Assembly (NCBI GenBank): GCA_020853025.1
Contig: JADYZP010000039.1
Span: forward strand, 168,284 to 232,283
Origin: Burkholderiales bacterium
Lineage (GTDB): Bacteria; Pseudomonadota; Gammaproteobacteria; Burkholderiales; Casimicrobiaceae
DNA: 64,000 nucleotides
Reading direction: 5' to 3'
The notes beneath the pieces are model-generated. The model was not told the DNA's origin and made no database searches. It worked only from the letters and a program-made list of their open reading frames with translations. The translations under genes and the position numbers were made by a program. Positions within the stretch are counted from its first letter, which is position 1; every line of letters begins with the position of its first letter. Shown here one piece after another: positions 48,266 to 57,415 of this stretch.

Positions 48266-49156
48266 TCAGTCGTCCGCCGGACGGCGCAGGTGCGCCATGT
48301 TGGGCACGGGCAGCGCTCGCCGCAGCACCGTTTCCTCGAGCCATTCGGCGGCACGCCGCGCGCGGTTGACGACCACGTCCGGCGGCATTTGCTGATAGTC
48401 GTCGTTATAAACGTCGAAACTGTAAGTGCCGGCATAGCCAAGTGCGTCGACCTTGCCGACGAACGCCGCAAGCTCTTCGCCATGGGCGCCTTCGCCCGGA
48501 AAGACGCGATATCGCGTCTTGGTCGCTGCGTTGTCCGCGGTCGGGTGAAGTGTTTGCCATTGAAAGTCGGACAATTGGACTACAAACATCTGTTCCGGGC
48601 CGATCGCATCGAGATCGTCAAGTGGTATCTGCGCGGTAAGGATGTCGAAGGCATCGATCGCCAGTCCGAGATTGCGACAATCGGCTCGAAGCACAAGCTC
48701 GCCCGCCGAAGCAAAGTTACTCGCCGTCCGGCTCCACGAAACACCCTTGAACGCGATGCGCACACCCAACGGGATCGCCAGTGTCGCCAATGCGCGCAGG
48801 TCCCGGACTATTGCGTCGGCGTCCGTATTGGCGTGACTCGATGTCGATGCCTCCACGATGAGCAGGCGTCCACCGAGCGCCCGGCAGAGCCGCAGCATGG
48901 ACTTGGCGACATCCATCTTGTAGTCACGCAACTTACCGTCGAGTCCTTCGAAATCGCGCAGAGTTTCCAGTCCTGTCACGGCAATGCCGCTGTCGCGTAC
49001 GGCGCGGATGCCGCCATCGACTCCGTCGGGATGCCCGACGACTTCGCTGGCCGAGATCATCACCTGCGAGAAGCCGGCCCGCCGCACCGCGGCGAGCTTG
49101 GCCGCCAAGGGGCCCGCCAGCGAGGCGGTGTCCATTCCGAAGTCGCGGATGATCAT
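48266..49156 (-). CDS. Sugar-phosphate isomerase/epimerase-like TIM barrel, probable 3-dehydroshikimate dehydratase
   Basis: Xylose-isomerase-like TIM barrel. In several bacteria a 3-dehydroshikimate dehydratase (QuiC/AsbF-like) makes protocatechuate by this fold, often fused to an HPPD-like domain. Here MDTASLAGPLAAKLAAVRRAGF opens the barrel and metal-ligand candidates occur as IVEAS and QLSDFQ. ATG 49156 overlaps the HPPD-like gene's stop (ATGA), so the usual fusion seems to be two genes. The divergent TetR and neighbouring AroE-like gene support quinate/shikimate catabolism. Confidence 0.68.
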   Translation of the reverse strand: MIIRDFGMDTASLAGPLAAKLAAVRRAGFSQVMISASEVVGHPDGVDGGIRAVRDSGIAVTGLETLRDFEGLDGKLRDYKMDVAKSMLRLCRALGGRLLIVEASTSSHANTDADAIVRDLRALATLAIPLGVRIAFKGVSWSRTASNFASAGELVLRADCRNLGLAIDAFDILTAQIPLDDLDAIGPEQMFVVQLSDFQWQTLHPTADNAATKTRYRVFPGEGAHGEELAAFVGKVDALGYAGTYSFDVYNDDYQQMPPDVVVNRARRAAEWLEETVLRRALPVPNMAHLRRPADD

Positions 49157-50055
49157 CGCGGTTTTGAATGGATAGCCGCTTCGTCGTGCACGAATTCGAA
49201 TATGACGCCGCCGAGGCACGGTTTGGTGAGCGCGCCCCGGTCGTTCGCGTGGACCTTCTCCGAGGCGAGAAATTCGATACCACGCTTCTCCAGCAACGCT
49301 GCCGTCGCCATGACATCGGATGTTCCAAAGCCAATGCGCTGCAAGTGCTCTTCCATCGCCGCATAACGTGCGTTGTCTTCGGGCTCGATCAACTGGAGGA
49401 AAAAGCTGCGACAGGGACTCTGCAGCAGCGAACCTTTGGGCATGATGCCGAAACGCACGCGATCTGGAAGACGCGTGAAGCCGAAGAGCTGCGAATAGAA
49501 CCATACCCAGTCGGCGGTCCGGTCGGCGCCGATGTATTGAACGATGCCAAAAAAATGCAGGTCACCGATAGCGGCTGGCTTCTTCTCGACCGACGGGATG
49601 GCGCGGAAGTCGATGTCATAGATCGAAAACTCTTCATGGCGATCGACAAAATAGATGAGGCTCTCGCCCACGCCATGAATTGCCGGGATGTTGAGTTCCA
49701 TGGCTCGCGCACGTACGGGGATCTCCCAGGCTCCCATATCCCGAACCCGCTGAAAGGCGGCCTCCGCATCGCTTACACGAAGCGCGACGGCACTTAGAAC
49801 CGGGGTTTCCGCCGGTCGAACCGTGTGGGGAAGATCGGCGGGCTGCGAGTTGACGACGATGTTCATCGATCCCTGCCGATAGAGCTCCACTTCCCGCGAC
49901 CGGTGCCGCGCGATCGGGCGGAATCCCAGTTTCTCCAGCAGGCTGCCGAGCGCCTGCGGCTTCGACGTGGCGAACTCGATGAATTCGATGCCACTGATGC
50001 CAAGGGGATTGGTGCCCTCTTCGGCGACCGCTTCATACTCGAGCGCATTAGTCAT
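49153..50055 (-). CDS. 4-hydroxyphenylpyruvate dioxygenase-like VOC protein
   Basis: 300-residue vicinal-oxygen-chelate protein similar to HPPD. The start GTNPLGISGIEFIEFATS matches the HPPD opening, and GDLHFFGIVQYIGADRTADWV and GVIFEFVHDEA give later metal-ligand strands (His and Glu); the first His position must be checked against the family. It lies before the TIM-barrel gene with a four-base overlap. In fused QuiC-type proteins the HPPD-like part accompanies the dehydratase and may be a vestigial domain, so tyrosine catabolism is not assumed. Confidence 0.68.
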   Translation of the reverse strand: MTNALEYEAVAEEGTNPLGISGIEFIEFATSKPQALGSLLEKLGFRPIARHRSREVELYRQGSMNIVVNSQPADLPHTVRPAETPVLSAVALRVSDAEAAFQRVRDMGAWEIPVRARAMELNIPAIHGVGESLIYFVDRHEEFSIYDIDFRAIPSVEKKPAAIGDLHFFGIVQYIGADRTADWVWFYSQLFGFTRLPDRVRFGIMPKGSLLQSPCRSFFLQLIEPEDNARYAAMEEHLQRIGFGTSDVMATAALLEKRGIEFLASEKVHANDRGALTKPCLGGVIFEFVHDEAAIHSKPR

Positions 50056-50255
50056 GGGGATCCTGTCTTCTGCCGTCGAAGTCGAAGATAGATCGAACCA
50101 TCGGCGACACGGCCAAAGAGCCGCTTGCATGATGATATCGCCGAATCCATTGCGCGGCGACTCTCGCCGGCGTCGGCGGCCTGGTGGACGTGGCGCGACG
50201 CCGCCGGTGTCCTGCGGCGGATCTGCTCGCGTCGATTTTGCGTTGCATCAATGCG

Positions 50256-50281
50256 CAGGTTGCACGAATTTGACGAACCTG
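50256..50281. promoter_or_regulatory. Candidate operator between the HPPD-like and TetR genes
   Basis: CAGGTT and AACCTG form an inverted repeat with a 14-base spacer, 39 bases before the tetR ATG in the divergent intergenic region. TetR proteins often bind such sites near their own promoter. Weak evidence. Confidence 0.3.
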
Positions 50282-50319
50282 TTAGATTTCCTTGCGAAGC
50301 TGCCAAATCACACGAATCC

Positions 50320-50997
50320 ATGGCGACACAGCTCAGATTGTCACATGCGACGGGCATGCGCAAGCGCAAGGCGCCCGAGGCCAACCGCTCCCGCATTCTC
50401 GCCGCCGCCATTGCCGAATTCGCTGCCTGCGGCTTCAAAGGCGCGAGCATGGACGCCATTGCAGCGCGCACGAGCACCACCCGCGCGCTTATCAACTACT
50501 ACTTCGCCAGCAAGGAGAGGCTGTACCTGGCGGTGCTCGTGCATGTCTACGCGGAAATCCGCGAAGCCGAACGCCTTCTCGATCTCGACCACCTGCTGCC
50601 GGAGGAAGCGATTCGGCGCATCGTCGAGTTCACCTACAGCTATTACGTGGAGCACGAATACTTCGTGCGACTCGTCGTCGCCGAGAATCAGGCGAAGGGC
50701 CGGCACATGAAGCGTTTCCCCGTGCTGCGCACCGTCAACCGTCCCATCGTCGACCTGCTCGGCACCGTCATCGCACGTGGCCAGGCCGACGGCACCTTTC
50801 GCGCGGACGTCGACCCGATCGACGTGCACATGTCGATCGCGGCGCTGGGAATGTTCAACGTCACCAATCAGTACACCTTCGGCGCCATCTTCCAGCGGGC
50901 CATGGGCGCGAAGGGAGATGCGCCCGGCCGACGCCGGCAAGTGGCCGACATCATTCTCAGTTGGCTGAAGTCGGAGTCCGTTTGCCAGTCCCAGTAG
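50320..50997 (+). CDS. TetR/AcrR-family transcriptional regulator
   Basis: 225-residue regulator with an N-terminal HTH (RSRILAAAIAEFAACGFKGA ... ALINYYFASKERLYLAVL) and a C-terminal ligand domain. ATG 50320 has no strong ribosome-binding site; ATG 50356 is an alternative. Divergent from the dehydratase/HPPD pair and upstream of the TRAP genes, it probably controls one or both. Confidence 0.87.
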   Translation: MATQLRLSHATGMRKRKAPEANRSRILAAAIAEFAACGFKGASMDAIAARTSTTRALINYYFASKERLYLAVLVHVYAEIREAERLLDLDHLLPEEAIRRIVEFTYSYYVEHEYFVRLVVAENQAKGRHMKRFPVLRTVNRPIVDLLGTVIARGQADGTFRADVDPIDVHMSIAALGMFNVTNQYTFGAIFQRAMGAKGDAPGRRRQVADIILSWLKSESVCQSQ

Positions 50998-51023
50998 TTG
51001 AGCACCTCATCAAGGAGAAAGTC

Positions 51024-52013
51024 ATGGAATTCAAGATTGATCGTCGTTGCGTACTGAAGGCCGGCGCCGCGCTTGCGGCCTCGGGCATCGTCCCCGCGTG
51101 GGCGCAGGACAAGCCGAAACTGCGCTTCGCCGCCGTGTTCTCGGACAAGGACATCCGCGCCGACATGATGAAACTCTTTGTCAAGGAAATCGAGGCCGAC
51201 TACACGGTCGAGACGTTCCTCGGCGGCACGCTGTTCAAGCAGGGCACCGAACTGGTCGCGCTGCAGCGGGACAACCTCGAGATCGGCAATGTCGCGCCGC
51301 AGGACATCTCGAAGCAGGTTCCCGCGTGGTCGGTCCTGACGTCGGCGTACCTTTTCCGCGACGCCCACCACCTGAATGCGTTCTTCGCGAGCGACCTCGG
51401 CGCGCAGATGAAAAAGCAGGTCGAGGACCAACTGAAGGTGAAGATCCTCGGCCCCACGTTCTTCGGTACCCGCCAGGTCGGGCTGAAGCCGAAGAAGCGG
51501 ATCAACAAGCCGGAGGACCTGGCAGGGATCAAGCTGCGGATGCCGCCTGGCGATGCGTGGCAGCTGCTGGGCCGCTCGCTGGGCGCGAACCCGACGCCGA
51601 TGGCCTATGCCGAGACCTATACCGGCTTGCAGACCGGTGCGATCGACGGCCAGGACAACCCGCTGCCGAACGTGCAGAACATGAAGTTTTTCGAAGTGAT
51701 GTCGCAGATCGTGCTGACGTCGCACCTGATCGGCTTCGACCTGCTCACCGTCAACCTGAAGACTTGGAACGGAATGAACGCCACGAAGCAGAAGTCCTTC
51801 CAGGCCGCTGCCGACAAGGCGATCGCGTGGAGTACCGCCGAGCACCTGAAGCGCGAAACGGAGCTCGCCGACGGCTTCAAGAAGCTGGGGCTCGACGTGT
51901 ACCCGCCGGATTTGAACGCATTCCGCGCCTATGCGCAGAAGGTGTACCTGGCGTCCGAAGAGGCGAAGTCCTGGGCGCCGGGGATTCTCGACAAGATCGC
52001 CGCCGTCAAGTAG
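51024..52013 (+). CDS. dctP: TRAP transporter solute-binding protein DctP
   Basis: Periplasmic substrate-binding protein with an N-terminal signal (RRCVLKAGAALAASGIVPAWAQ). The DctP family stretches FFGTRQVGLKPKKRINKPED and MPPGDAWQLLGRSLGANPTPM carry the conserved carboxylate-binding arginines (R in GTRQ and in KLRMPPG); GAIDGQDNPL follows. AAGGAG precedes ATG. Together with DctQ and DctM it imports an organic acid, probably the substrate of the adjacent catabolic genes. Confidence 0.92.
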   Translation: MEFKIDRRCVLKAGAALAASGIVPAWAQDKPKLRFAAVFSDKDIRADMMKLFVKEIEADYTVETFLGGTLFKQGTELVALQRDNLEIGNVAPQDISKQVPAWSVLTSAYLFRDAHHLNAFFASDLGAQMKKQVEDQLKVKILGPTFFGTRQVGLKPKKRINKPEDLAGIKLRMPPGDAWQLLGRSLGANPTPMAYAETYTGLQTGAIDGQDNPLPNVQNMKFFEVMSQIVLTSHLIGFDLLTVNLKTWNGMNATKQKSFQAAADKAIAWSTAEHLKRETELADGFKKLGLDVYPPDLNAFRAYAQKVYLASEEAKSWAPGILDKIAAVK

Positions 52014-52058
52014 CGGTCGCCCGCCGGCGGAGACCGGCGTCATGGACGTTCGGGGACG

Positions 52059-52574
52059 ATGATCAGTTCAATTTTAGGCGCGGCCGCCTGGATTCAACGC
52101 CGGTCGGAGAACGTGATCGCAGCGCTGCTCGGCATCATGTTCGTCGCGTTCATCGTGCAGATCGTCTTTCGGTATTTCTTCAACCTCCCTACAGGCTGGA
52201 CCACCGAGCTCTCGCTGTTGTGCTGGCTGTGGTTGGTACTTTGGGGCACGGCCTTCGCGCTCAAGGAGGCGGACGAGATCCGCCTCGACCTTATCCTGAC
52301 GGCGGCCGGCCCGCGTGCGCGCCGCGCAATGGCGGTGATCATCTCGATTGCGATCGTCGTGCTGTACGGCATGTCGCTTCCGGCGGTCGTCAAGTACGTC
52401 GCTTTCATGAAGGTCGAGCGCTCGTCGTACCTCAACATCGGTCTCAATTGGCTGTACTCGATCTTTGTGATCTTCACCGTTGCGTCCATTGCCCGTTACG
52501 CCTGGCTGCTCTGGGCGGCGCTGCGCGGCGGCACGGATGAAGACGCGGCTCCGGACGCGGGGCGCGACCCTTGA
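52059..52574 (+). CDS. dctQ: TRAP transporter small permease DctQ
   Basis: Four-helix membrane subunit. RRSENVIAALLGIMFVAFIVQIVFRYFF and TTELSLLCWLWLVLWGTAFALKE are typical DctQ. Its stop overlaps the dctM TTG start by four bases (TTGA). Confidence 0.9.
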   Translation: MISSILGAAAWIQRRSENVIAALLGIMFVAFIVQIVFRYFFNLPTGWTTELSLLCWLWLVLWGTAFALKEADEIRLDLILTAAGPRARRAMAVIISIAIVVLYGMSLPAVVKYVAFMKVERSSYLNIGLNWLYSIFVIFTVASIARYAWLLWAALRGGTDEDAAPDAGRDP

Positions 52575-53872
52575 ACCTCGCCAGCCCTTTCTCGCTCGCG
52601 TTGCTGACGATCCTGGGCCTGAGTCTGTTCGGGTTGCCCGTCGGGCACGCGATGATCGGCGGCTCCATCCTTTACCTGTTCCTGGCCGGCCTCGACATGG
52701 GAACCGCGGCGGAACAGATACTGAACGGAATGTCGCAGAGCTTCCTGCTGCTCGCCATTCCGCTGTTCATCCTCGCTGCCGAGTTCATGAACGCCGGCAG
52801 CATCATGGACCGGCTGGTGCGCTTCTGCAACGCGCTGGTCGGGCGCTTCCGCGGCGGGCTGGCGCTCGTCAACGTGGCGCAGAGCATCGTCTTCGCCAGC
52901 ATGTCGGGCTCGGCGCTCGCGGACGCCGCCGGCGCCGGCAAGCTCATGCAGTCGATGATGACGCGCGACGGGAAGTACACGCGCGGGTTCGCCGCGGCGC
53001 TGACCGCCGTCTCGGCCACCATTGGCCCGATTCTTCCCCCCTCGATCCCCCTGGTGATCTATTCGCTGGTTTCCGACGCGTCCGTCGGCTACCTGTTCCT
53101 GGCCGGCGTGATTCCGGGCCTCCTGATCGGCGCCGCTCAGATGGCCTTGATCATAGCCATGGCCAAGCGCCGCAACTTTCCGCTGGAGGCGAAAGTACCG
53201 CTGCGCGAGATGCCGCGCATCACCAAACAGGCGTTCCCGGCGCTACTGATGCCGGTGATCCTGTTCAGCTGCCTGTACAGCGGCATCACGACACCTACCG
53301 AGGCGGCAGCGGTCGCCGCCGCGTACGCGCTGCTGATCGCGGGTGTGCTCTACCGCAGCGTCACCGCGCGTGGCGTCTATGCTTCGCTCCTCTCCAGCGC
53401 GCGTACATCGGTCTCCATAGGCATGCTGATCGCGGGAGCGATGGCCCTCAACTACGTGATCACCGTCGAGAACATCCCGAAGACGGTCAGCGCCATCCTC
53501 ACGGCGACCGACCTGTCGCGGGTCGGTTTCCTGCTGCTGGTCAACGTCATCCTGCTGGTCTTGGGCTGCCTGCTCGAGGGCACCACGATCATCCTGGTCA
53601 TCCTTCCCGTCCTGCTCCCCACGGCGATGGCGCTCGGCATCGACCCGGTTCATTTCGGCGTCCTGGCGGTCACCAACATCATGTTCGGCCTCGTCACTCC
53701 GCCTTACGGCCTGCTGCTGTTCATGATGACCAAGGTCGCGAACGTGCCGCTGCGCGAGATCATCCGCGAAGTGATGCCCTTTCTCGGTGTCATGATCCTG
53801 GCGCTGCTGGTGATCACCTACGTCCCGTCGGCCGTGCTGTTCCTGCCGAGACTCTTCGGCTACACGGGTTGA
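52571..53872 (+). CDS. dctM: TRAP transporter large permease DctM
   Basis: 433-residue permease with about twelve helices; conserved SGSALADAAGAGKLMQSMM and IGPILPPSIPLVIYSLVS are present, and EGTTIILVILPVLLPTA lies late. The start is TTG 52571. The gene is followed by a 150-base gap to the AroE-like gene. Confidence 0.93.
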   Translation: MNLASPFSLALLTILGLSLFGLPVGHAMIGGSILYLFLAGLDMGTAAEQILNGMSQSFLLLAIPLFILAAEFMNAGSIMDRLVRFCNALVGRFRGGLALVNVAQSIVFASMSGSALADAAGAGKLMQSMMTRDGKYTRGFAAALTAVSATIGPILPPSIPLVIYSLVSDASVGYLFLAGVIPGLLIGAAQMALIIAMAKRRNFPLEAKVPLREMPRITKQAFPALLMPVILFSCLYSGITTPTEAAAVAAAYALLIAGVLYRSVTARGVYASLLSSARTSVSIGMLIAGAMALNYVITVENIPKTVSAILTATDLSRVGFLLLVNVILLVLGCLLEGTTIILVILPVLLPTAMALGIDPVHFGVLAVTNIMFGLVTPPYGLLLFMMTKVANVPLREIIREVMPFLGVMILALLVITYVPSAVLFLPRLFGYTG

Positions 53873-54025
53873 CGGCGACGCCCGACGAATGTGCGTCGCC
53901 TCGTGACGACCGTCCATGAACAGCATCCTTGCTCGTGACTGCACCGGCTTGACGGGCCGGCGGCGCATCGAGGTGATCCGCATTACTCTGCGCTTCGACA
54001 ACGACGCGACGCGCTGGAGCCGTCG

Positions 54026-54859
54026 ATGATAAGCGGCAAGACAACCCTGATTGCGCACATCGGCTACCCGACGGAGTCGTTCAAGGCACCCCTCATCTAC
54101 AACCCCTGGTTCGAGCAGCGCGGCATCGACGCGGTGGTCGTGACCATGGGTGTGATGGCCGATGACTACCCGGTCGTGATGAAGTCTCTGTTCAGGATGA
54201 CCAACATCCGCGGCGCACTGGTCACGATGCCGCACAAGGTCACGACCGTCGCGCTGCTCGACGAGGTATCGACGACGGTGAAGGTGGCGGGTTCCTGCAA
54301 TGCAATTCTCAAGCGGCCGGACGGCACGCTGTTCGGCGACATGTTCGACGGCACCGGGTTCACGCGTGGCCTGAAGCACAAGGGTTTTCGGTGCGACGGC
54401 GCGCGTTGCCTCGTCGTAGGCGCCGGCGGCGTGGGCTCGGCGGTCGCGGCGTCGTTGGCCGCCGAGGGTGTGGGTTCGATAACCGTTTACGATACGAACG
54501 AAGCAGCGGCGGAGGCCCTTGCGGTGCGGCTTTCGCGGCACTATCCCAATCTGTCGGTTCACGTGGGTTCGAACGACCCCGCCGGTTGCGACCTGGTGGT
54601 GAATGGAACTCCGCTCGGAATGCGGCCGGGTGACCCGCTTCCGATCGACGTCACGCGTCTTGCGGCGACGACCTTTGTCGGCGAAGTGGTCATGAAGACC
54701 GAGATCACGCCGCTGCTCAAGGCCGCGCGCGACCGCGGATGCCGCATCCAGGTCGGCACCGACATGCTGTTCGAAATGATTCCTGCGTATCTCGAGTTCT
54801 TCGGATTTGGTTCTGCCACGAGCGAGGAACTGCGCGTGGTGGCCCAGGTCGTATATTGA
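54026..54859 (+). CDS. Shikimate dehydrogenase-like (AroE/YdiB family)
   Basis: 277-residue NAD(P)-dependent dehydrogenase. The substrate lysine lies in VTMPHKVTTV; the nucleotide motif is VVGAGGVGSAVAASLAAEG, and VVNGTPLGM follows. The sequence differs from housekeeping AroE at several positions (for example SFKAPLIYNPWFEQRGID), and it sits after a TRAP transporter, so a catabolic quinate/shikimate-type role or a different hydroxy acid is likely. Confidence 0.8.
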   Translation: MISGKTTLIAHIGYPTESFKAPLIYNPWFEQRGIDAVVVTMGVMADDYPVVMKSLFRMTNIRGALVTMPHKVTTVALLDEVSTTVKVAGSCNAILKRPDGTLFGDMFDGTGFTRGLKHKGFRCDGARCLVVGAGGVGSAVAASLAAEGVGSITVYDTNEAAAEALAVRLSRHYPNLSVHVGSNDPAGCDLVVNGTPLGMRPGDPLPIDVTRLAATTFVGEVVMKTEITPLLKAARDRGCRIQVGTDMLFEMIPAYLEFFGFGSATSEELRVVAQVVY

Positions 54860-54915
54860 GTCGATGACCGCCGCGCCGCCGCCCACCGATCGAAACGACG
54901 AAGGAGATTCTTGAG

Positions 54916-56364
54916 ATGGCCACCGCCCCCGAAGTCAGGAAAGGCATCACCGAGGAGCAACAGCAGGAACTGGACGAGGTCTTCGCGCGCGCGCGCCGTG
55001 CCCTCGCGATCATCGAGACGTACGACCAGGCGCGGATCGACCGGCTGTGCCAGGCGGTGGCCTGGGCGGTGGCGAACAAGCAGACGTTCACCTGCCTGGT
55101 CGACATGGGGATCAAGGAGAGCGGGCTGGGCGACGCCGTGAGCCGGATGGGCAAGCGGATGAAGATTCGCGGCGTGCTGCGCGACGCGTTGCGCCAGAAG
55201 AGCGTCGGCATCATCGAGGAGCTGCCGGAAAAGGGCATTGTCAAGTACGGCAAGCCCGTCGGCATCATCGCGTGCATCGTGCCGACCACCAACCCGGACC
55301 TGACACCTGCCGGCAACGCGATCTACGGCATCAAGGCGCGCGACTGCGTGATCTTCTCGCCGCACCCGCGCTCGAAGAAGACGTCGTTCGAGACGGTGCG
55401 TTTGATGCGCGAGGCGCTGGAGCGGGAAGGCGCGCCGGCCGACATCCTGCAGTGCCTGACCAGAGTGAACATCCCGATGTCGCAGGCGCTGATGGCGCGT
55501 GCCGACCTCATCATCGCCACCGGCGGCCAGCCGATGGTTCGCGCCGCGTACAGCTCGGGCACGCCGGCCTACGGCGTCGGCGCGGGCAACTCGACGATGA
55601 TCATCGACGAGACCGCCAACATCGAGGAGGCGGCACGCAACACGAGGCTGTCCAAGACGTCGGATTTCGGCTCGGGCTGTTCGGCCGACGGCAACCTGAT
55701 CATCGAGGCCTCGATCTTCGACAAGCTGCTCGCGCAACTGCAGGCCGAGGGCGGCCATCTCGCGTCGCCGCAGGAGAAGGAGCTGCTCCGTCGCGTCATG
55801 TGGGACGACGAGCAGCATCGGACGGCGGACACGGTGGCCATCTCGCCGCAGCAACTCGCGAAGGCGGCCGGCTTCACGATCCAGCCTGACCGCAAATTCG
55901 TCATCGTCCACGGGGACGGCATCGGCAAGGAACACCACTTCTCCAGCGAGAAGCTGACCACGCTGCTGGCCGTCTACAAGTACAGCGGCTTCGACCAGGC
56001 GCTGGCGATGATGCGCGGCATCTACGAAGTGGGCGGCAAGGGGCATTCCTGCGGAATCTACTCGTTCGACCAGGAGCACATCCACCGCCTGGCGATGGCG
56101 GCGCCGGTGTCGCGGATCATGGTCCGCCAGCCGCAATCGAAGGCCAACGCCGGGGCGTTCAACAACGGGATGCCGATGACGTCCAGTCTCGGCTGCGGCA
56201 CGTGGGGCGGCAATATCGTGTCGGAGAACGTGCACCTGAAGCATTACATGAACACCACCTGGGTCTCGGTGCCGATCAAGGAGGACAAGCCTTCGGACCA
56301 GGAATTGTTCGGCACGTTCTATGACCCGTCGATGGAAGCCGAAGTCGAATCCATCACCACCTGA
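54916..56364 (+). CDS. CoA-acylating aldehyde dehydrogenase (SauS-like)
   Basis: 482-residue aldehyde dehydrogenase of the acylating group, converting an aldehyde plus CoA to acyl-CoA. YGKPVGIIACIVPTTNPDLTPAGNAI begins the NAD-binding core, and the catalytic cysteine is in DFGSGCSADGNLII. Resembles sulfoacetaldehyde dehydrogenase and EutE-type enzymes. AAGGAG precedes ATG 54916. It follows the AroE-like gene by 56 bases and precedes the citryl-CoA lyase-like gene after a repeat. Confidence 0.85.
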   Translation: MATAPEVRKGITEEQQQELDEVFARARRALAIIETYDQARIDRLCQAVAWAVANKQTFTCLVDMGIKESGLGDAVSRMGKRMKIRGVLRDALRQKSVGIIEELPEKGIVKYGKPVGIIACIVPTTNPDLTPAGNAIYGIKARDCVIFSPHPRSKKTSFETVRLMREALEREGAPADILQCLTRVNIPMSQALMARADLIIATGGQPMVRAAYSSGTPAYGVGAGNSTMIIDETANIEEAARNTRLSKTSDFGSGCSADGNLIIEASIFDKLLAQLQAEGGHLASPQEKELLRRVMWDDEQHRTADTVAISPQQLAKAAGFTIQPDRKFVIVHGDGIGKEHHFSSEKLTTLLAVYKYSGFDQALAMMRGIYEVGGKGHSCGIYSFDQEHIHRLAMAAPVSRIMVRQPQSKANAGAFNNGMPMTSSLGCGTWGGNIVSENVHLKHYMNTTWVSVPIKEDKPSDQELFGTFYDPSMEAEVESITT

Positions 56365-56415
56365 ATCATGGCGACACCACGCGTGACTCGAGCCTCGACG
56401 AGACTGAAATGAACA

Positions 56416-56484
56416 TCCCCCCACGCTCGCCCCGCTTGCTGCCCCCCCAGGGGGTGGCGTCAGATCTTCGGGGCGGCCCTTCGG
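56416..56484. repeat. Burkholderiales-type intergenic repeat
   Basis: The stretch CCCCCCACGCTCGCCCCGC, then GCCCCCCCAGGGGGTGGC and GGGGCGGCCC resembles the C-rich/G-rich palindromic spacer found between genes in many Burkholderiales genomes. It separates the aldehyde dehydrogenase from the lyase-like gene. Confidence 0.6.
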
Positions 56485-56491
56485 AACTGAC

Positions 56492-57358
56492 ATGACGACG
56501 AAGACACCCGAAGAATTGATTGCCGAATGCGGCGCCTGGTGGGACACGGCCATCATCGACATTCATCCGGGCCAGATCGCGATCCGCGGCTACCCGATCG
56601 AGGAGCTGATCGGGCGCGTGCGCTTTCCGGACATGATCTGGCTGATGCTGCGCGGCGAACTGCCGACGCGAGGCCAGTCGGACCTCTTGGAGGCCGCGCT
56701 GGTACCGGGGGTCGACCACGGGCCGCACGCACCGTCCATCGCGATTTCGCGGATGGCGGTGACCTGCGGACTGCCGCTCAATGGCGCGATGGCCTCGGCG
56801 ATCAATGTGCTCGACGACGTGCACGGCGGCGCCGGCCAGCAGTGCATGGAGCTCTACCGCGTGATCGACGCCGCGGCTGGCGCCGCCGGCGATCCGGTCG
56901 CGGCGGCCACGACCGTCATCCGGCGCCAGCGCGACGGCGGCGACAAGATCGTGCCCGGCTTCGGTCACCGTTTCCATCCGATCGATCCGCGCACGGCGCC
57001 GCTGTTCGCCCTCGTCGCCAAGGCGGTCGCCGCCGGGACGGTGTCGGGCCGCTGGGCGGCGATCGGCCACGCGGTCGAGGATGCTCTGAAGGCGATCACC
57101 GGCCGCCACATTCCGATGAACATCGACGGCATCACGGCCGTCATCTTCTGCGAACTGGGCTTCGAGCCGGAGCTCGGCCGCGGCCTGTTCGTGCTGTCGC
57201 GCTCGGTCGGCATTCTCGCCCACGCGTGGGAGCAGAAGCAGCGCGGCCGCAGGATCATGGGTCCGATGCCGAAGGAAATTCCGTATCGCTACAGCGGACC
57301 GGCGCGGCGCGCCGTGCCCGCACCCGCCGACGCATCGGCAACGCCTGGCAACGACTAA
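56492..57358 (+). CDS. Citrate synthase-family protein / citryl-CoA lyase-like
   Basis: 288-residue member of the citrate synthase superfamily, shorter than true citrate synthase (about 430), as in citryl-CoA lyases. Active-site-region stretches are ALVPGVDHGPHAPSIAISR, NVLDDVHGGAGQQCMELY and KIVPGFGHRFHPIDPRT, with His and Asp residues at expected positions. The N-terminus begins after ATG 56492. A role cleaving or forming a citryl- or malyl-CoA-like intermediate is implied; the substrate is unknown. Confidence 0.8.
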   Translation: MTTKTPEELIAECGAWWDTAIIDIHPGQIAIRGYPIEELIGRVRFPDMIWLMLRGELPTRGQSDLLEAALVPGVDHGPHAPSIAISRMAVTCGLPLNGAMASAINVLDDVHGGAGQQCMELYRVIDAAAGAAGDPVAAATTVIRRQRDGGDKIVPGFGHRFHPIDPRTAPLFALVAKAVAAGTVSGRWAAIGHAVEDALKAITGRHIPMNIDGITAVIFCELGFEPELGRGLFVLSRSVGILAHAWEQKQRGRRIMGPMPKEIPYRYSGPARRAVPAPADASATPGND

Positions 57359-57415
57359 AACGACCGCTCACCGCGGACCAAGCCGCGAGCTCAATGCACC
57401 TTAAGGAACTACTCC

